From the NCBI GenBank assembly GCA_905160935.1, contig CAJHZI010000910.1:62001-126000 (forward strand): a DNA stretch of 64,000 bases, written 5' to 3'. The position numbers and the translations under genes were made by a program. The stretch comes from Enchytraeus crypticus. Its lineage: Eukaryota > Annelida > Clitellata > Enchytraeida > Enchytraeidae. A model generated the notes under the pieces. It searched no databases and was not told where the DNA came from. It worked only from the letters and a program-made list of their open reading frames with translations. Each line of letters opens with the position of its first letter. The first letter of the stretch is position 1. Positions 21,955 to 60,815 of the stretch are shown in pieces.

Positions 21955-22195
21955 TCTAATCATTATGTTTTATTTACATGATGATGTTTTATTTACATGA
22001 TGATGTTTTATTTAGGTGACGATGCTATATTTAGATAGCGATGCTATATTTAGATGACGAAGTTTAGACTGCTCTATTTAGATGACGATGCTATATTTAG
22101 ATGACGATGCTATATTTAGATGACGATGTCTTATTTAGATTAGCCTATAATGTTTTATTTAGATGCTAATGTTTTATTTAAATGACGAAGGTTTA
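21955..22195 (+). repeat. About 22-bp minisatellite just beyond the LBX stop
   Basis: The unit is near TATTTAGATGACGATGCTA. It abuts the LBX stop codon at 22196-22198 and so would lie in the LBX 3' UTR. Confidence 0.85.
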
Positions 22196-38789
<16,594 letters not shown>

Positions 38790-39225
38790 TGTTTCCGATC
38801 AATCGCTAATCGATATCAACGTTTTATTGATTGGGCATTTAAATTAATACTGTTAAAATCTAAAATCACACGAGTGCATACAGCCGCTTTGTCGACAACA
38901 ATATATCTGCTGTAAAGTGGAATTATAGTCAGCGTTACACTGCTATTTATAAATGTATTTACTATTAGCCTGAAATTATAAAAAAGAACAAATTGAATAA
39001 AATTAAAATTGTCATTCACTAAAAATGCTATTTCTTGCTTTAAAATCCTCTACGGGGTTTCAAATATAACAGCAGATAAAAGCTTTATCATAAATAATAA
39101 AGGATTAGCAATCGTTACAATTAATCTTATTAAATGTAAAAGTAGGCCTTTTAAGTACTTAAACATTTATAGATTAAACTTTAACTGAAACGACTATACA
39201 CGACTATCAGATTAGCTACGTATGG
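38790..39225 (-). promoter_or_regulatory. LBX 5' flank, presumed promoter
   Basis: AT-rich sequence directly upstream of the LBX start on the minus strand. No TATA box or CpG island is obvious. Confidence 0.3.
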
Positions 39226-39541
39226 CCCAATAGTAGTTAATTAGTAGTTAATTAGTAGTTAATTAGTAGTTAATTAGTAGTTAATTAATAGTTAATTAGT
39301 AGTTAATTAGTAGTTAATTAGTAGTTAATTAATAGTTAATTAGTAGTTAATTAGTAGTTGATTAGTAGTTGATTAGTAGTTGATTAGTAGTTGATTAGTA
39401 GTTGATTAGTAGTTAATTAGTAGTTAATTAATAGTTAATTAGTAGTTAATTAGTAGTTGATTAGTAGTTAATTAGTAGTTAATTAGTAGTTAATTAGTAG
39501 TTAATTAGTAGTTGATTAGTAGTTAATTAGTAGTTAATTAC
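39225..39541 (+). repeat. 11-bp minisatellite (about 29 units)
   Basis: The unit is TAGTAGTTAAT with TAGTAGTTGAT variants clustered together. About 430 bp upstream of the LBX start. Confidence 0.95.
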
Positions 39542-39585
39542 TGATGTTGATGAAACTTTATTTCACTGACTTAGAAACTTTATTT

Positions 39586-39709
39586 TAGTGGCAAAGTCGG
39601 TAAGATACTCGACCGCGGATCAGTTGATACGGGTTCAAATCCTAGGCTTGCCCGTCACTGACATCGCTTTCGAGTGAGGAAACTGACGTTAACCTTACCA
39701 GCTTTTTAT
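39586..39709 (+). mobile_element. SINE family A
   Basis: A box GTGGCAAAGTCGG, B box GGGTTCAAATCC, GAGGAAACTGACGTTAACC domain, CCAGCTTTTTA tail. Confidence 0.9.
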
Positions 39710-39854
39710 TTATAAAATGTTATGCAATATAATTATGCCAACAGCAGCAGCTGCTGGCCTGCAGTATATTTTTTATGGAAAATTTTAGAGTATTGGCGGT
39801 TTTCTTCATGCGCTCTTAAATTTCTAAAAACTTTAAAATATCATACTGTCAGCC

Positions 39855-39950
39855 AAAATGTGATAGTATACATGTATATCTGAATGTGATGGTATACATG
39901 TATATCTGAATGTGATAGTATACATGTATATCTGAATGTGATAGTTTATA
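39855..39950 (+). repeat. 26-bp tandem repeat (about 4 units)
   Basis: The unit is TGTGATAGTATACATGTATATCTGAA. Confidence 0.85.
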
Positions 39951-40494
39951 TATGTAGGTTGGTATACAGTATATGGTATATAGTTTGTAATAAAATAAAA
40001 TAATACCTCAAGATCATAAATTTTTGAATCAATGCATTAATCAATCCATGCTTTTTATTAATCAATCCATGCTTCGGTCGATCAATCAATTACGAATTTC
40101 AATCAACACTAAATCAATGATCTAAGATAATCGATCAACTAGTCTAACATCTAACGCCTGAAAGCACATCAGCGACTATAACTGATTCAGCCGATACGTC
40201 TGACCGATGACCCACACGACTTTTCTAATCTCTTGTAAACTACATTAGGCCTACAAACAACTAAAAACTTTGAATTGACTCTGTAAGTATCACTAGCAAA
40301 CTTTCACTCCAGCTACTCTTCCATCACCTTGAGAAGTTCTAGCCAATGACAATCACCCGACGTTGTCTGTTGCAACCATCAGCCAATCGCTTTGCTCAAC
40401 TCGAATAGAACACGCCCATTTGTCTGAGCCAAGCCACACCCATATTTCTTCCTAAAACCTCCTCAAGTTATGTATTAGAACATAAGTTTATGCC

Positions 40495-40626
40495 AACATT
40501 ACCATGCCTAAGCTTATGCCAAGCCTAAGCTTATGCCAAGATTAAGCTTATGCCAAGCTTAAGCTAATGCCAAGCCTAAGCTTATTCCAAGCTTAAGCTT
40601 ATGCCAAGCCTAAGCTTATGCCAAGC
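40495..40626 (+). repeat. 17-bp tandem repeat
   Basis: The unit is GCCAAGCCTAAGCTTAT (about 7 units). Confidence 0.85.
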
Positions 40627-40794
40627 TACTATGATATTATCAGAAGTGATTTTATTTGAGCTCGATGTTGTCATGAAGGTACGCAACAGTTGTAGGCTTT
40701 TTGTTGATGACGAGGCCCATGCCAGATTTACTTTTCTATTGGCAGAAAACTCCCATGATCTTGTTTAACAAAGTCGTAGTAATATTATTTCAAT

Positions 40795-41090
40795 AATCAT
40801 CATCATCATCATCATCACTTTCCCTTTAATCCCAGTTTAACTCGGGGCGGGACACGAACAGACTGTCTCAAATCCTCTCTTTCCTTCATCATATCTTCAG
40901 TCAATCCTCTATTTGAGGATTTTCCATTCGTTTAAATTTTTGTAGCAATTTCTGGAGCATAGGAGCTCACCAACCTAATGTCCTTTCTGACGTTGGTGTG
41001 GATCTTAGTGCTTTAGTCGCCTTCTACGACACGTGCAGTCACCGGTTGGTCAATTCTTCAAACAACCCGGACACAACACGGGGATATTAA
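40795..41090 (-). mobile_element. Dispersed repeat with (ATC)n end (family E) and the CACCGG repeat
   Basis: It starts (ATC)n then CCCTTTAATCCCAGTTTAAC and ends GCAGTCACCGGTTGGTCAAT ... ACGGGGAT, shared with 17855-17910. Possibly one longer element on the minus strand. Confidence 0.45.
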
Positions 41091-41409
41091 CAAAATAATA
41101 AATAATAAAAATAAATTATAATAATTTAATCCAAGTTTAACGTCAGTTTCTATCCTATGGAAGATATTTGTGGCGAGACTGGATCTGAACTCACTCGTGC
41201 TATTAGGAAGTCCTTGTATAAGCTGTCGGAGTGAAAATTGAGAGCTAGAGGAACGACCACAATTGTCGGTCACTTTCTCTTTTCAGGGCCCCTGGTATCT
41301 AAATGGTATATAATTTAATATATAATTTAATTTAATATCTGGTATATAAAATGGCCCCCAGCTAGGTTAACTAGGCCTATTTCAGAAAAAATGAGAGCTA
41401 GAGGAACTA

Positions 41410-41640
41410 ACTGGTAGACTAGTCTCTCGTAGACTAGTCTCTCGTAGACTAGTCTCTCGTAGACTAGTCTCTCGTAGACTAGTCCTAGTCTCTCGTAGGT
41501 TAGTCTCGCGCATAGACTAGTAGACTAGTCTCTCGTAGACTAGTCTCTCGTAGACTAGTCCATCTTAGACTAGTAGACTAGTCTCATGTAGAATTGTCTC
41601 GCGTAGACTAGTCTCACACAGCGACAGACTAATCTACGCG
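41410..41640 (+). repeat. 15-bp tandem repeat
   Basis: The unit is TAGACTAGTCTCTCG, with ACTAGT palindromes. It becomes irregular toward the end. Confidence 0.85.
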
Positions 41641-41744
41641 AATTAGTGGTCGCGTAGATTAGTTTACGTGAGACTTCGCTTATCTACTAGTTTACGTCGT
41701 AGAGTACGTGGACTACTGCATATACTAAAGACTAACTTAAAGGT

Positions 41745-41998
41745 AAAGTAAACACACATTATAGTGAAACGATCAACTATGTTGATATCTATCATTTTTA
41801 ATACCACATGTTCAAAACGTTAGGCAATTTAGACCATTTTCCGTATAACCAGTCCAATGAATGTCCGAGATTTTACTCTCTGATCAGCGCAGCTGGGATT
41901 CGAACCCACGAGGGTTCCATTTACCTCAGGATCTGTCATTTAAAAAACTTCAGGACGTTACCCCTACGCTATTAAGACATTCGTTACGCCATTAAGAC
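41745..41998 (-). mobile_element. tRNA-derived SINE, family B
   Basis: On the minus strand: B box GGGTTCGAATCC, core AAAATCTCGGACATTCATTG, ATTGCCTAACG, and the TTGATCGTTTCACTATAATG end. Confidence 0.85.
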
Positions 41999-42424
41999 AT
42001 TTAACTTATTTTCTACCGGATATTATTTACGGTCTACTAGATAGAATGTCTATCTATCTATCTACCTATCAATCTTATCTTTAAGCTGAATTTTAGGCTC
42101 TGTTTAGACATTGTTTTATATGTAAAAATGCTTCTTTTTCGAAAAAAGGAAAAATAACACATAGCCTATAATGATATCGCATAATTTTATTAGGCTAAAT
42201 TTGACGTAATTAGGCTAAATTTGTAAAATCTTAATGGGCACATTCAATACTATAATAAAACAGTTAGTACATAAGGCTAATGTTGACTAGATTTAATTCA
42301 AAATATAAAAGAGAAATACTAAAGACAAAAACGGATTTCCCTACTTACTATACGATGATAAATTATATACAATGAGCTTAGGCCTACATGTAATTTAAAT
42401 TTTAGTATAACAATTATGTTCTAC

Positions 42425-42560
42425 CAAATGCAAAATTGCACGAGGGCACCTGCTGCACACCAGCGCCCCTGGCGACGACGAGAGTGTTTACAATTTTGAC
42501 CGCCATGTTGATTTGTGGCCACGCCCAGCGGCTATTTGTTATGGAGAGTCTATTAAATAA
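42425..42560 (+). promoter_or_regulatory. GC-rich block upstream of GRK, candidate promoter
   Basis: A short CpG-containing block in AT-rich surroundings, 560-700 bases upstream of the GRK start codon. It includes a YY1-type CGCCATGTT (42501-42509), common near transcription starts. The transcription start itself cannot be fixed. Confidence 0.4.
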
Positions 42561-43121
42561 TTAATTTAATTATTAATTAATTAATGGTTTAATTAATGAT
42601 TGAGATCTAATTAAGTTTAATAGATAATTATATATTTCGATTTAATGAAGTAACGATGAATACCTCATAAGAAATCTGAAATCAAAAGTGTAGGTGGATT
42701 ATCAAACTCTATTTATGTTTAAAGCCCAATTAAGATTTGTGTTTTAAGTGATTTGTCTTTAACTTTATTCTCGATCGATAGAATAATTCTTTAATACTGA
42801 TTCAATTTTGCCAGAGTTATAAGATTTCTTACAATCAGTTGTGATGATGAGTAAATATGATAAACGTAAATTGTTTATCAACTGTTTGTGATCGTTTCAG
42901 TATTAATTACTTGCGCTGTCAAGATCCGTTTTATCTAAGTTTTTGTTTGTTTTAATTCAGTTTTGATGTTACTGTTAGAAATACAATATGATGTTTAAAA
43001 AATCGCTGCTAAATGAAACTTTGATGTTAGATAGAAGTTAAGTTAGTGTCTATTGCACATTTCAGTGTCCTGTGTATGTGTGGTATTATCAGAATATCCC
43101 AGAAATCTCAGCGGCCTGCCA

Positions 43122-54083
<10,962 letters not shown>

Positions 54084-54224
54084 CCAATCAATAAGAATTT
54101 AACGTCCGTTTGATGCTACATATGTTGATTCTCATTTTTGTCTGCTGATTTATCTGTTTTCACAATTATTTGTCAGTGTTTGATGAATTTCTAAATAAAC
54201 CTATGTACTACTACTACTACGTCC

Positions 54225-54475
54225 GGTTCCTCGCCGTAAGGCAATGTCAGGGACGTCAATTAATCGTAGCTCTGTACTGATTAATCCTAGCTCTGTACTG
54301 ATTAATCCTAGCTCTGTACTGATTAATCGAAGCTCTGTACTGATTAATCCTAGCTCTGTACTGATTAATCGAAGCTCTGTACTGATTAATCCTAGCTCTG
54401 TACTGATTAATCGAAGCTCTGTACTGATTAATCGAAGCTCTGTACTGATTAATCGTAGCTCTGCTCTGTATGGCT
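54225..54475 (+). repeat. 21-bp minisatellite (about 10 units)
   Basis: The unit is ACTGATTAATCGAAGCTCTGT with CCTAGCTCTGT variants alternating. It follows a family C SINE end at 54217-54256 (-). Confidence 0.95.
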
Positions 54476-54489
54476 GGGTCAGTACTGAT

Positions 54490-54571
54490 TGCTTTGTATT
54501 GTTGTATTGTATTGTATTGTTGTATTGTATTGTATTGTATTGTATTATTGTATTGTTTGTATTGTATTGTA
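54490..54571 (+). repeat. (TTGTA)n array before the alternative GRK exon
   Basis: TTGTATTGTATTGTATTG units end in TATTGTAG, the acceptor of 54573-54599. Confidence 0.9.
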
Positions 54572-54687
54572 GAACCATGCAGCCGCTGAGAGCCACTAGT
54601 GAAGGTGCTTATAGTCTTCTCTCATCTCTCATCCATCCACACCTCACACTCCACTCACTCCTATCTCATAGCATCTATGAATGTCTT

Positions 54688-54912
54688 AACAGCGTAGGGG
54701 TAACGTCAGGAAGTTTTAAATGACAATTCCTGAGGTGAATTGAACCCTCGTGGGTTCGAATCCCAGCCGCGCTAATGTGGGAGTAAAATCTCGGACATTC
54801 ACTGGACTGGCTACACGGAAAATGGTCTGAATTGCCTAACGGTTAAGCATGTTGTAATAAAAGTGATAGATATCAACACAGTTGATCATTTCACTGTAAT
54901 GCTTGTTTACTT
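54688..54912 (+). mobile_element. tRNA-derived SINE, family B
   Basis: B box GGGTTCGAATCC, core AAAATCTCGGACATTCACTG, ATTGCCTAACGG, GTTGATCATTTCACTGTAATG. Confidence 0.9.
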
Positions 54913-55463
54913 TTTATAGCGTCTATCTCACAACTCTGCTATCAGATGAGTGTTATCTGATAACAATAGAGCTCAGGAATACGACTGAGTATTATTAGTC
55001 CTACATGCCGACCCTTTAGATGTCTGTGTATTGCTTGAAATCTCACGCAGAGTTTGATCTGCCGGTGTTTCAAAACGTCCGTCGTATGCAGATATTGTGA
55101 AAGCGTTAAGAAATCACCTCAGATGCCATAATAGTTTTATCGAGACATAATTGAGTGCTGTATTTAGGTGTTTTGAATTATTTAGGCCAGCTAGGTTTAA
55201 CTGTGTACTGGTGTAGTATGAACCATTGTAGACTGCTTGTAATTTGTATGAATATATGTCTTAACCCAGCCATACAATGGAGCACTGGATAAATAGGTGT
55301 TTGTAATGCTATTTAATTTATTAGAGGAGCCGATGTTGTAGTTAAGGATAGGACGAATCTTACTGGTTGGTTTAACTCTAAGAAGTTGGACTTGTGAATG
55401 TGAGTGTTGTCATGAACCAGCGCTTAGGACCTCCCTGATTCTCACATACGAGACATTAACTCG
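54913..55463. other. Intergenic, no gene seen
   Basis: AT-rich; nothing recognised. Confidence 0.4.
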
Positions 55464-55850
55464 TCTTTGGTTGATCGATTGATTGATTTGAGTAATTGAT
55501 TGATTGATTTGATTGATCGATTGATTGATTTGAGTAATTGATTGATTGATTTGATTGATCGATTGATTGATTTGAGTAATTGATTGATTGATTTGATCGA
55601 TTGATTGATTTGAGTAATTGATTGATTGATTTTATCGATTGATTGATTTAAGTAATGAATTTATTTGATCGATTGATTGATTTGAGTAATTGATTGATCG
55701 ATTTGATCGATTGATTGATTTGGTTGTTCAGCATCCGATTGATTATATGATAGATTGATTTGGTTTGATTCATCGATTGATTGCTCAATTTGATTGATAG
55801 ATTGATTTGACTTGATTGGTCGATTGATTGATTTCATGGATTGTTGAGCG
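55464..55850 (+). repeat. (ATTG)n-derived higher-order array
   Basis: The higher-order unit is about GATTGATTTGAGTAATTGATT plus GATTGATTTGATTGATC. Confidence 0.9.
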
Positions 55851-56204
55851 ACCTATTGATTGAGTAATTGACTAGTAGGTGTGATAAAACTAAATCATAT
55901 TTAAGGTGAAAGATACTGATGCAGGTGAGCAATGATGGAAAATCTGTGAATGCTATCAAATGTACTGAGGCTGTGAAATAAAGCTCAGAGTATGGACAGA
56001 CATGTTGTAGAGTTTACTTCCGGGGTTGATGTTAAGCCCCTGCAAGGCTTTGATTGGGATGTATTGATTAATAGTCTGCTATTGATTGATTGATGATTTC
56101 TCAGATTTGATAGTATTAGTAGATTTTGTAAGATTTGACTAATTGCTGAAACTTTTCAGTTTAAAGATCTGCCAGTACATAATATACATAGTAATATAAA
56201 CATT

Positions 56205-56303
56205 GTCCTCTCTCTCCCTCTCTCTCCCTCTCTCTCTCCCCTCTCTCTCTCTCCCTCTCTCTCCCTCCCTCTCCCTCTCTCCCCTCTCTCTCTCTCTCTC
56301 TCT

Positions 56304-56336
<33 letters not shown>
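56205..56336 (+). repeat. (CT)n/(CCCT)n array
   Basis: CTCTCTCC units. Confidence 0.95.
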
Positions 56337-56344
56337 CTCACATT

Positions 56345-56585
56345 CGTTACTGTTGCCACTGTTTGGTGCCCCACTGTTTGGTGCAGCACTATTTGGTGCA
56401 GCACTATTTGGTGCCGCAATGTTTGGTGCCCCACTGTTTGGTGCCGCACTGTTTAGTGCCCCACTGTTTGGTGCCCCACTGTTTGGTGCCGCACTGTTTG
56501 GTGCCCCACTGTTTGGCCCCACTGCTTAGTGCCCCACTATTTGGTGCCCCACTGTTTGGTGCCCCTCTGTTTGGTGCCCCACTGG
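56345..56585 (+). repeat. 15-bp minisatellite
   Basis: The unit is GTGCCCCACTGTTTG with GCAGCACTA variants (about 16 units). It is open in several frames because the unit is a multiple of 3. Confidence 0.95.
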
Positions 56586-56737
56586 ACTGAAGCTGTGCTC
56601 ATGCTGTAGTAGAGTGGGTATCTTGTCTCAGACTGAAGGTGCAATGCTTAGCGAGGTTTCTATAGTATTATGTCTAATGATGTATTATATATAACATTGC
56701 ATACGTAGCGTCCTGCTTATAGTATTGTGGAGGTTCC

Positions 56738-56782
56738 TGACATCACTTTTATATGAGGTAACTGACGTTAAATCATCAGCAT
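56738..56782 (+). mobile_element. SINE family A, 3' fragment
   Basis: CCTGACATCACTTTTATATG and GAGGTAACTGACGTTAAATC. Confidence 0.5.
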
Positions 56783-56844
56783 TGATTCTCTGTACACATT
56801 TCCTATTTAGATTAGTTATCCCTGTAGGCCTATTTGTGTGGTAC

Positions 56845-56921
<77 letters not shown>

Positions 56922-57007
56922 CACCACACAAATGTATACATATATATATATATATATGTATATACATATATATATATATATATGTATATATGTTTGTGTG
57001 TGTGTGA

Positions 57008-57044
<37 letters not shown>

Positions 57045-57206
57045 TATATAATATATACATTATATATATATATATTATATATATATAGATATATGCATGT
57101 GTGTCTATATATATCTATATATATATATATAATATGATATGTATATATTATATAGGTATATATATATATATATTTATAGTAATAGATATATATATATAAT
57201 ATATAA

Positions 57207-57250
<44 letters not shown>
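56845..57250. repeat. (TA)n arrays
   Basis: Several (TA)n runs with ACA/TGTG interruptions. Confidence 0.95.
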
Positions 57251-57252
<2 letters not shown>

Positions 57253-58485
57253 AGCGTCTGTATAATATTGTTAATTTTAACGCTATCAAACAATGTGTAT
57301 TAAAGATAAGCGTATATATGTATAGTTTTTTATTTCTGTCTTGTACATTTATTCGCGACGTGTGGCTACTTAAAGGTGTTTTGTATTGTGTGTTGAGATA
57401 ACTGCACAACCGTTGAGTGCTGCTCTCTGGTGACAGAGATCTAGCGAATGACTCGATGAGTATAAACGACTAAGTCTCATATGCAATGTTTCTCTGTTAC
57501 AATTTTATGTTAGGTGTGGTTTTATGTTCACTATTATTGGTCTGCATTTATTTTCGCTACAAACTCTCGATGTCTCCATATAATGTAAGCATTACCTAGA
57601 ACTTTCTATCGAGTGTGGTAGGGAACTGCGCATAAGAATAGGTGCAGTTTATAGAATTGTTAAAACTTTGAAGTTTTAGTAGAATTCAACTTATTAGTGG
57701 TGTTCATTTCTGTATCACCCCTATACACTCTATGCTGTTGTGTATAATATTTGTGCTGTCTTTTTTGTAATTTTCGTGATTGTTTTGTTTCTGATATTAC
57801 GTGTTTGTTCTTGATCATGGATTAATTATAGGCTGGATTGTGTGGGTGGAAAGGTCATGATGGGAAATCGTAAAGTCTGTTGTTGCGAAACAATGGAAGA
57901 ATTATGTATACATTTATGTCGTGAACGTCATTGATTGATTGAACCCTGCTGAATGTAAATCATTGATTGATTGAACCCTGCTGAATGTAAATGACTAAGA
58001 TGGTAGATTTTCAATAGAAGTTATCGTGCAATCAGTGTGCAATCAGTCCTATTATGCTTTCAGTATAGGCCTATTCAATAACTGGTTAATAAATTAATTA
58101 ACGAGATCATAAAAACTTTACTGTTTCGATTGATTGATCTGAGATCATTCAATTTCCAGATTCTATAATTAGGTGGTATCTGTAGACGAAACTGATTTTA
58201 CGATGGCGCTGTTAATGGCCCCTGTTTGATTAAAACGTGTTTAATTAATTCCTTGTTTAATTATCCCACGATGAATTTGACCTTGTGTTAATGGATTGAT
58301 TGATAGATTAGTTTGATGCTAGGAATGTTATGTTTATTAAGAGTCTACTTTAGCGTCAGTTTCATCTCATTAATACATCAGCGACGGCTCGGGCCCGAAG
58401 TAGTCTAGATGCCTAGTGGTCGGCAACATTGTGAGCGGTTTACTGAATAATTTGTTTTATCATCGGTATGCAAATTTAACTTATT
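57251..58485. other. Intergenic, no gene seen
   Basis: AT-rich; includes a 45-bp direct duplication at about 57923-57990 (ATTGATTGATTGAACCCTGC). Confidence 0.4.
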
Positions 58486-58788
58486 TACTGGCTTGTCTGT
58501 AGTCATGGTAACGTATGCTGCCATGTCTGTAGTCATTGTAACGTATGCTGCTATGACTGTAGTCATGGTAACGTATGCTGCCATGTCTGTAGTCATGGTA
58601 ACATATGCTGCCATGTCTGTAGTCATATTAACGTATGCTGGTTTGTCTGTAGTCATGGTAACGTATGCAGGTTTGTCTGTAGTCATGGTAACGTATGCTA
58701 ATTTGTCTGTAGTCATGTTAACGCATGTTGGGTTGACTGTAGTCATGGTAACGTATGTTGGTGTGTCTGTAGTCATGGTAACGTAGTT
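58486..58788 (+). repeat. 30-bp minisatellite (10 units)
   Basis: The unit is GTCTGTAGTCATGGTAACGT ATGCTGCCAT. It is open in both directions because it is a multiple of 3 without stops. Confidence 0.95.
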
Positions 58789-59782
58789 CTATTCTCCTGT
58801 CCTCTGAGATGATGCTGAAAACAGCTATGAACAGCTGAGAGCAGCTGAGTAGTATTTAATGCATTTATAAGTTTTGCTCTGATGGAACCCGTGCAATCAG
58901 CTGGCAACATGTTGTTGTTGTTGATGTTGTTAAGAGTCTCTTCTTTATTCTACGTAAGTACAGTCTCAAGGTCGAGAGCTCTGATCCACTGTAGAGAGCT
59001 TTGATGAGCAGAGAACAGGTTGAGTGGATAACATAATTGAATAGTAATTTAAGTGTATTCTATTCATAGTGCTAGAGGTCATCAAGAGTGATAACATTCT
59101 ATCGCTGATGGTACTTTGGTTTAATGAGGAATGACATGTTATATGTTTAGTGTACATGGGCTCAAGCAGTCCCATATAGGGATATCATTTATTGCTTGAT
59201 AGTGTTTTCTGCAAATTCCCGAAAGTTACATAGACTGTGTTGATCTTCTGTCAAAAACTTTATTTTCTCTCTAAGAATACGCGAGAAGATAAAGAAGAAG
59301 ATGAAGTCGTTTGCCCTTAAACCAACATCCAGTGTTACAGGTGAAATATTATGCAGAAGCATTGCTAATCTCTTGTGTGGTGTTTTGTAATCGTGTCAAC
59401 AGGTTTCTAGTTAATTATCTAGCCTAGACATCACTGACGTCATATTTGTGTGAAGACGCGGACTTTAAATGAATTTAAATGTTTTCTTATACTCGACAAA
59501 CGACTGCAGCGAGAGAGTGTAAATATTTTCTATCGTCGTCTTGCTGTCTGTATCGTTGTATATATCTACGTCTATGTGTAACAATATGTGTGCGTTTCTG
59601 TATAAATTCAAGAATTCTTTCCAAACCACACAGTCGTTATGTTCTACTCAACACGTATTAGAGTGCCACTGTTGTCCATGACAACATTGAGCAGAGTGAG
59701 GGGTCCTTAAACAGTGCGAGCCAAAATTCGGGTAATGAGTTGTTCAAGGAATGTACCCGGGTTATCACTGGATTACCTATCT
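58789..59782. other. Intergenic, no gene seen
   Basis: No coding exon recognised. Confidence 0.4.
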
Positions 59783-59848
59783 CCAGTCCCTGACAGGGCT
59801 TTATGTCGAGGAACCGGACGCTAAATTCTTATTGATAGATTTATCTTT
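59783..59848 (+). mobile_element. (ATTG)n-tailed SINE end, family C
   Basis: CAGTCCCTGACAGGGCTTTATG, TCGAGGAACCGGACGCTAAAT, TCTTATTGATAGATT. Confidence 0.65.
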
Positions 59849-60084
59849 CTCATGATGCCTAGCGACTGATCCAAGATGCAAGTTCTTATAATGCCTGTAC
59901 ATGTATTATAATACTTTTATGCCTGTATGATAATAAGGCCCATATAGGTTTTATCTTGGGTAAACAGGAAAGTTTTCTCATGGAAAGACGCCACTGTCCA
60001 GTAAATGTTAGTATAAGCTGAGAAAGGCACAGGGGGCCCACCTCGTCATAAGCAGTATCCCCAAAGAATAATGTGTAACAAAAG

Positions 60085-60180
60085 GAATGTTATAGATGCT
60101 TTAAAGATCCACTCGAGTGGAGGCTTTATATACTGTGGACCTGCCAGTAGGCAGTGCACTAAGAGAGATAGAGAGAGAAG
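60085..60180 (+). mobile_element. LINE 3' end with GA tail
   Basis: CTTTAAAGATCCACTCGAG, GTGGACCTGCCAGTAGGCAG, TGCACTAAGAGAGATAGAGAG. Same LINE 3' end as at 25600. Confidence 0.65.
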
Positions 60181-60214
60181 TTTTATCAGTGTTACTGTCA
60201 GTAATGTGTCTGAA

Positions 60215-60217
<3 letters not shown>

Positions 60218-60286
<69 letters not shown>
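60218..60286. repeat. (TA)n array
   Basis: Pure TA run about 40 bp after the LINE 3' end. Confidence 0.95.
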
Positions 60287-60288
<2 letters not shown>

Positions 60289-60529
60289 TAATATTAAGAG
60301 AATATGTGTGACAATGTGTCGCAAAACACATTAACACATCAATCAGTAGAATCAAATCAGAGAAATTACAACAGAAATTATGATCATACTCTTGCTTGTA
60401 AAGTCAGTCAAACAATCATCTGCAATTGCAACGCAACATATTTACACGCATTACTATAGAGATTAACATACCATTACAGAGCCAGGAAGCAATTATATGC
60501 TTGTTTAAGACTTATCTTAAAAGACGGCG

Positions 60530-60815
60530 GGATTAGTGCACTTGGTTTAGTTGCGCGTCAATTATCGAAGTTAAGCTGCATCGACCTCGGTTAGTACTTT
60601 ATGGGTGACCACCTTGGAAGACTGAGTGTTAGTACAAGCTTAGGAAGGAAAAATCCCAGGGTGACGGAAGGTTATTCTTAAATTCGCGCCGGCTGCAATT
60701 GATGCGCCATAAAAAGGCAACGATTACTAATTACCATGGAGAGGAAGGAGGTAATGGGTCTTAAACAAGCATCTGTGCTTCCTGACCCAGTGTGCCGTTA
60801 TGTTATGTCATTAAC
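60530..60815 (+). mobile_element. 5S rRNA-derived SINE (SINE3 type)
   Basis: The head 60540-60645 matches 5S rRNA: ATCGAAGTTAAGC (box A region), CTCGGTTAGTACTTTATGGG and TGACCACC (box C region), and a diverged 3' stem. A SINE body follows that recurs at 9690-9905 (ACCATGGAGAGGAAGGAGG, CAAGCATCTGTGCTTCCTGA). The body end also occurs at 61915-61985. Confidence 0.85.

Noticed and set aside
56685-57409. Long Ile-Tyr repeat frames (also near 23200, 27000, 24900, 60200)
   Set aside because: (TA)n microsatellites lack stops in some frames; not genes.
58405-58786. Open frames on both strands with a 10-residue repeat
   Set aside because: 30-bp minisatellite with no stop in the unit; no start context, no homology.
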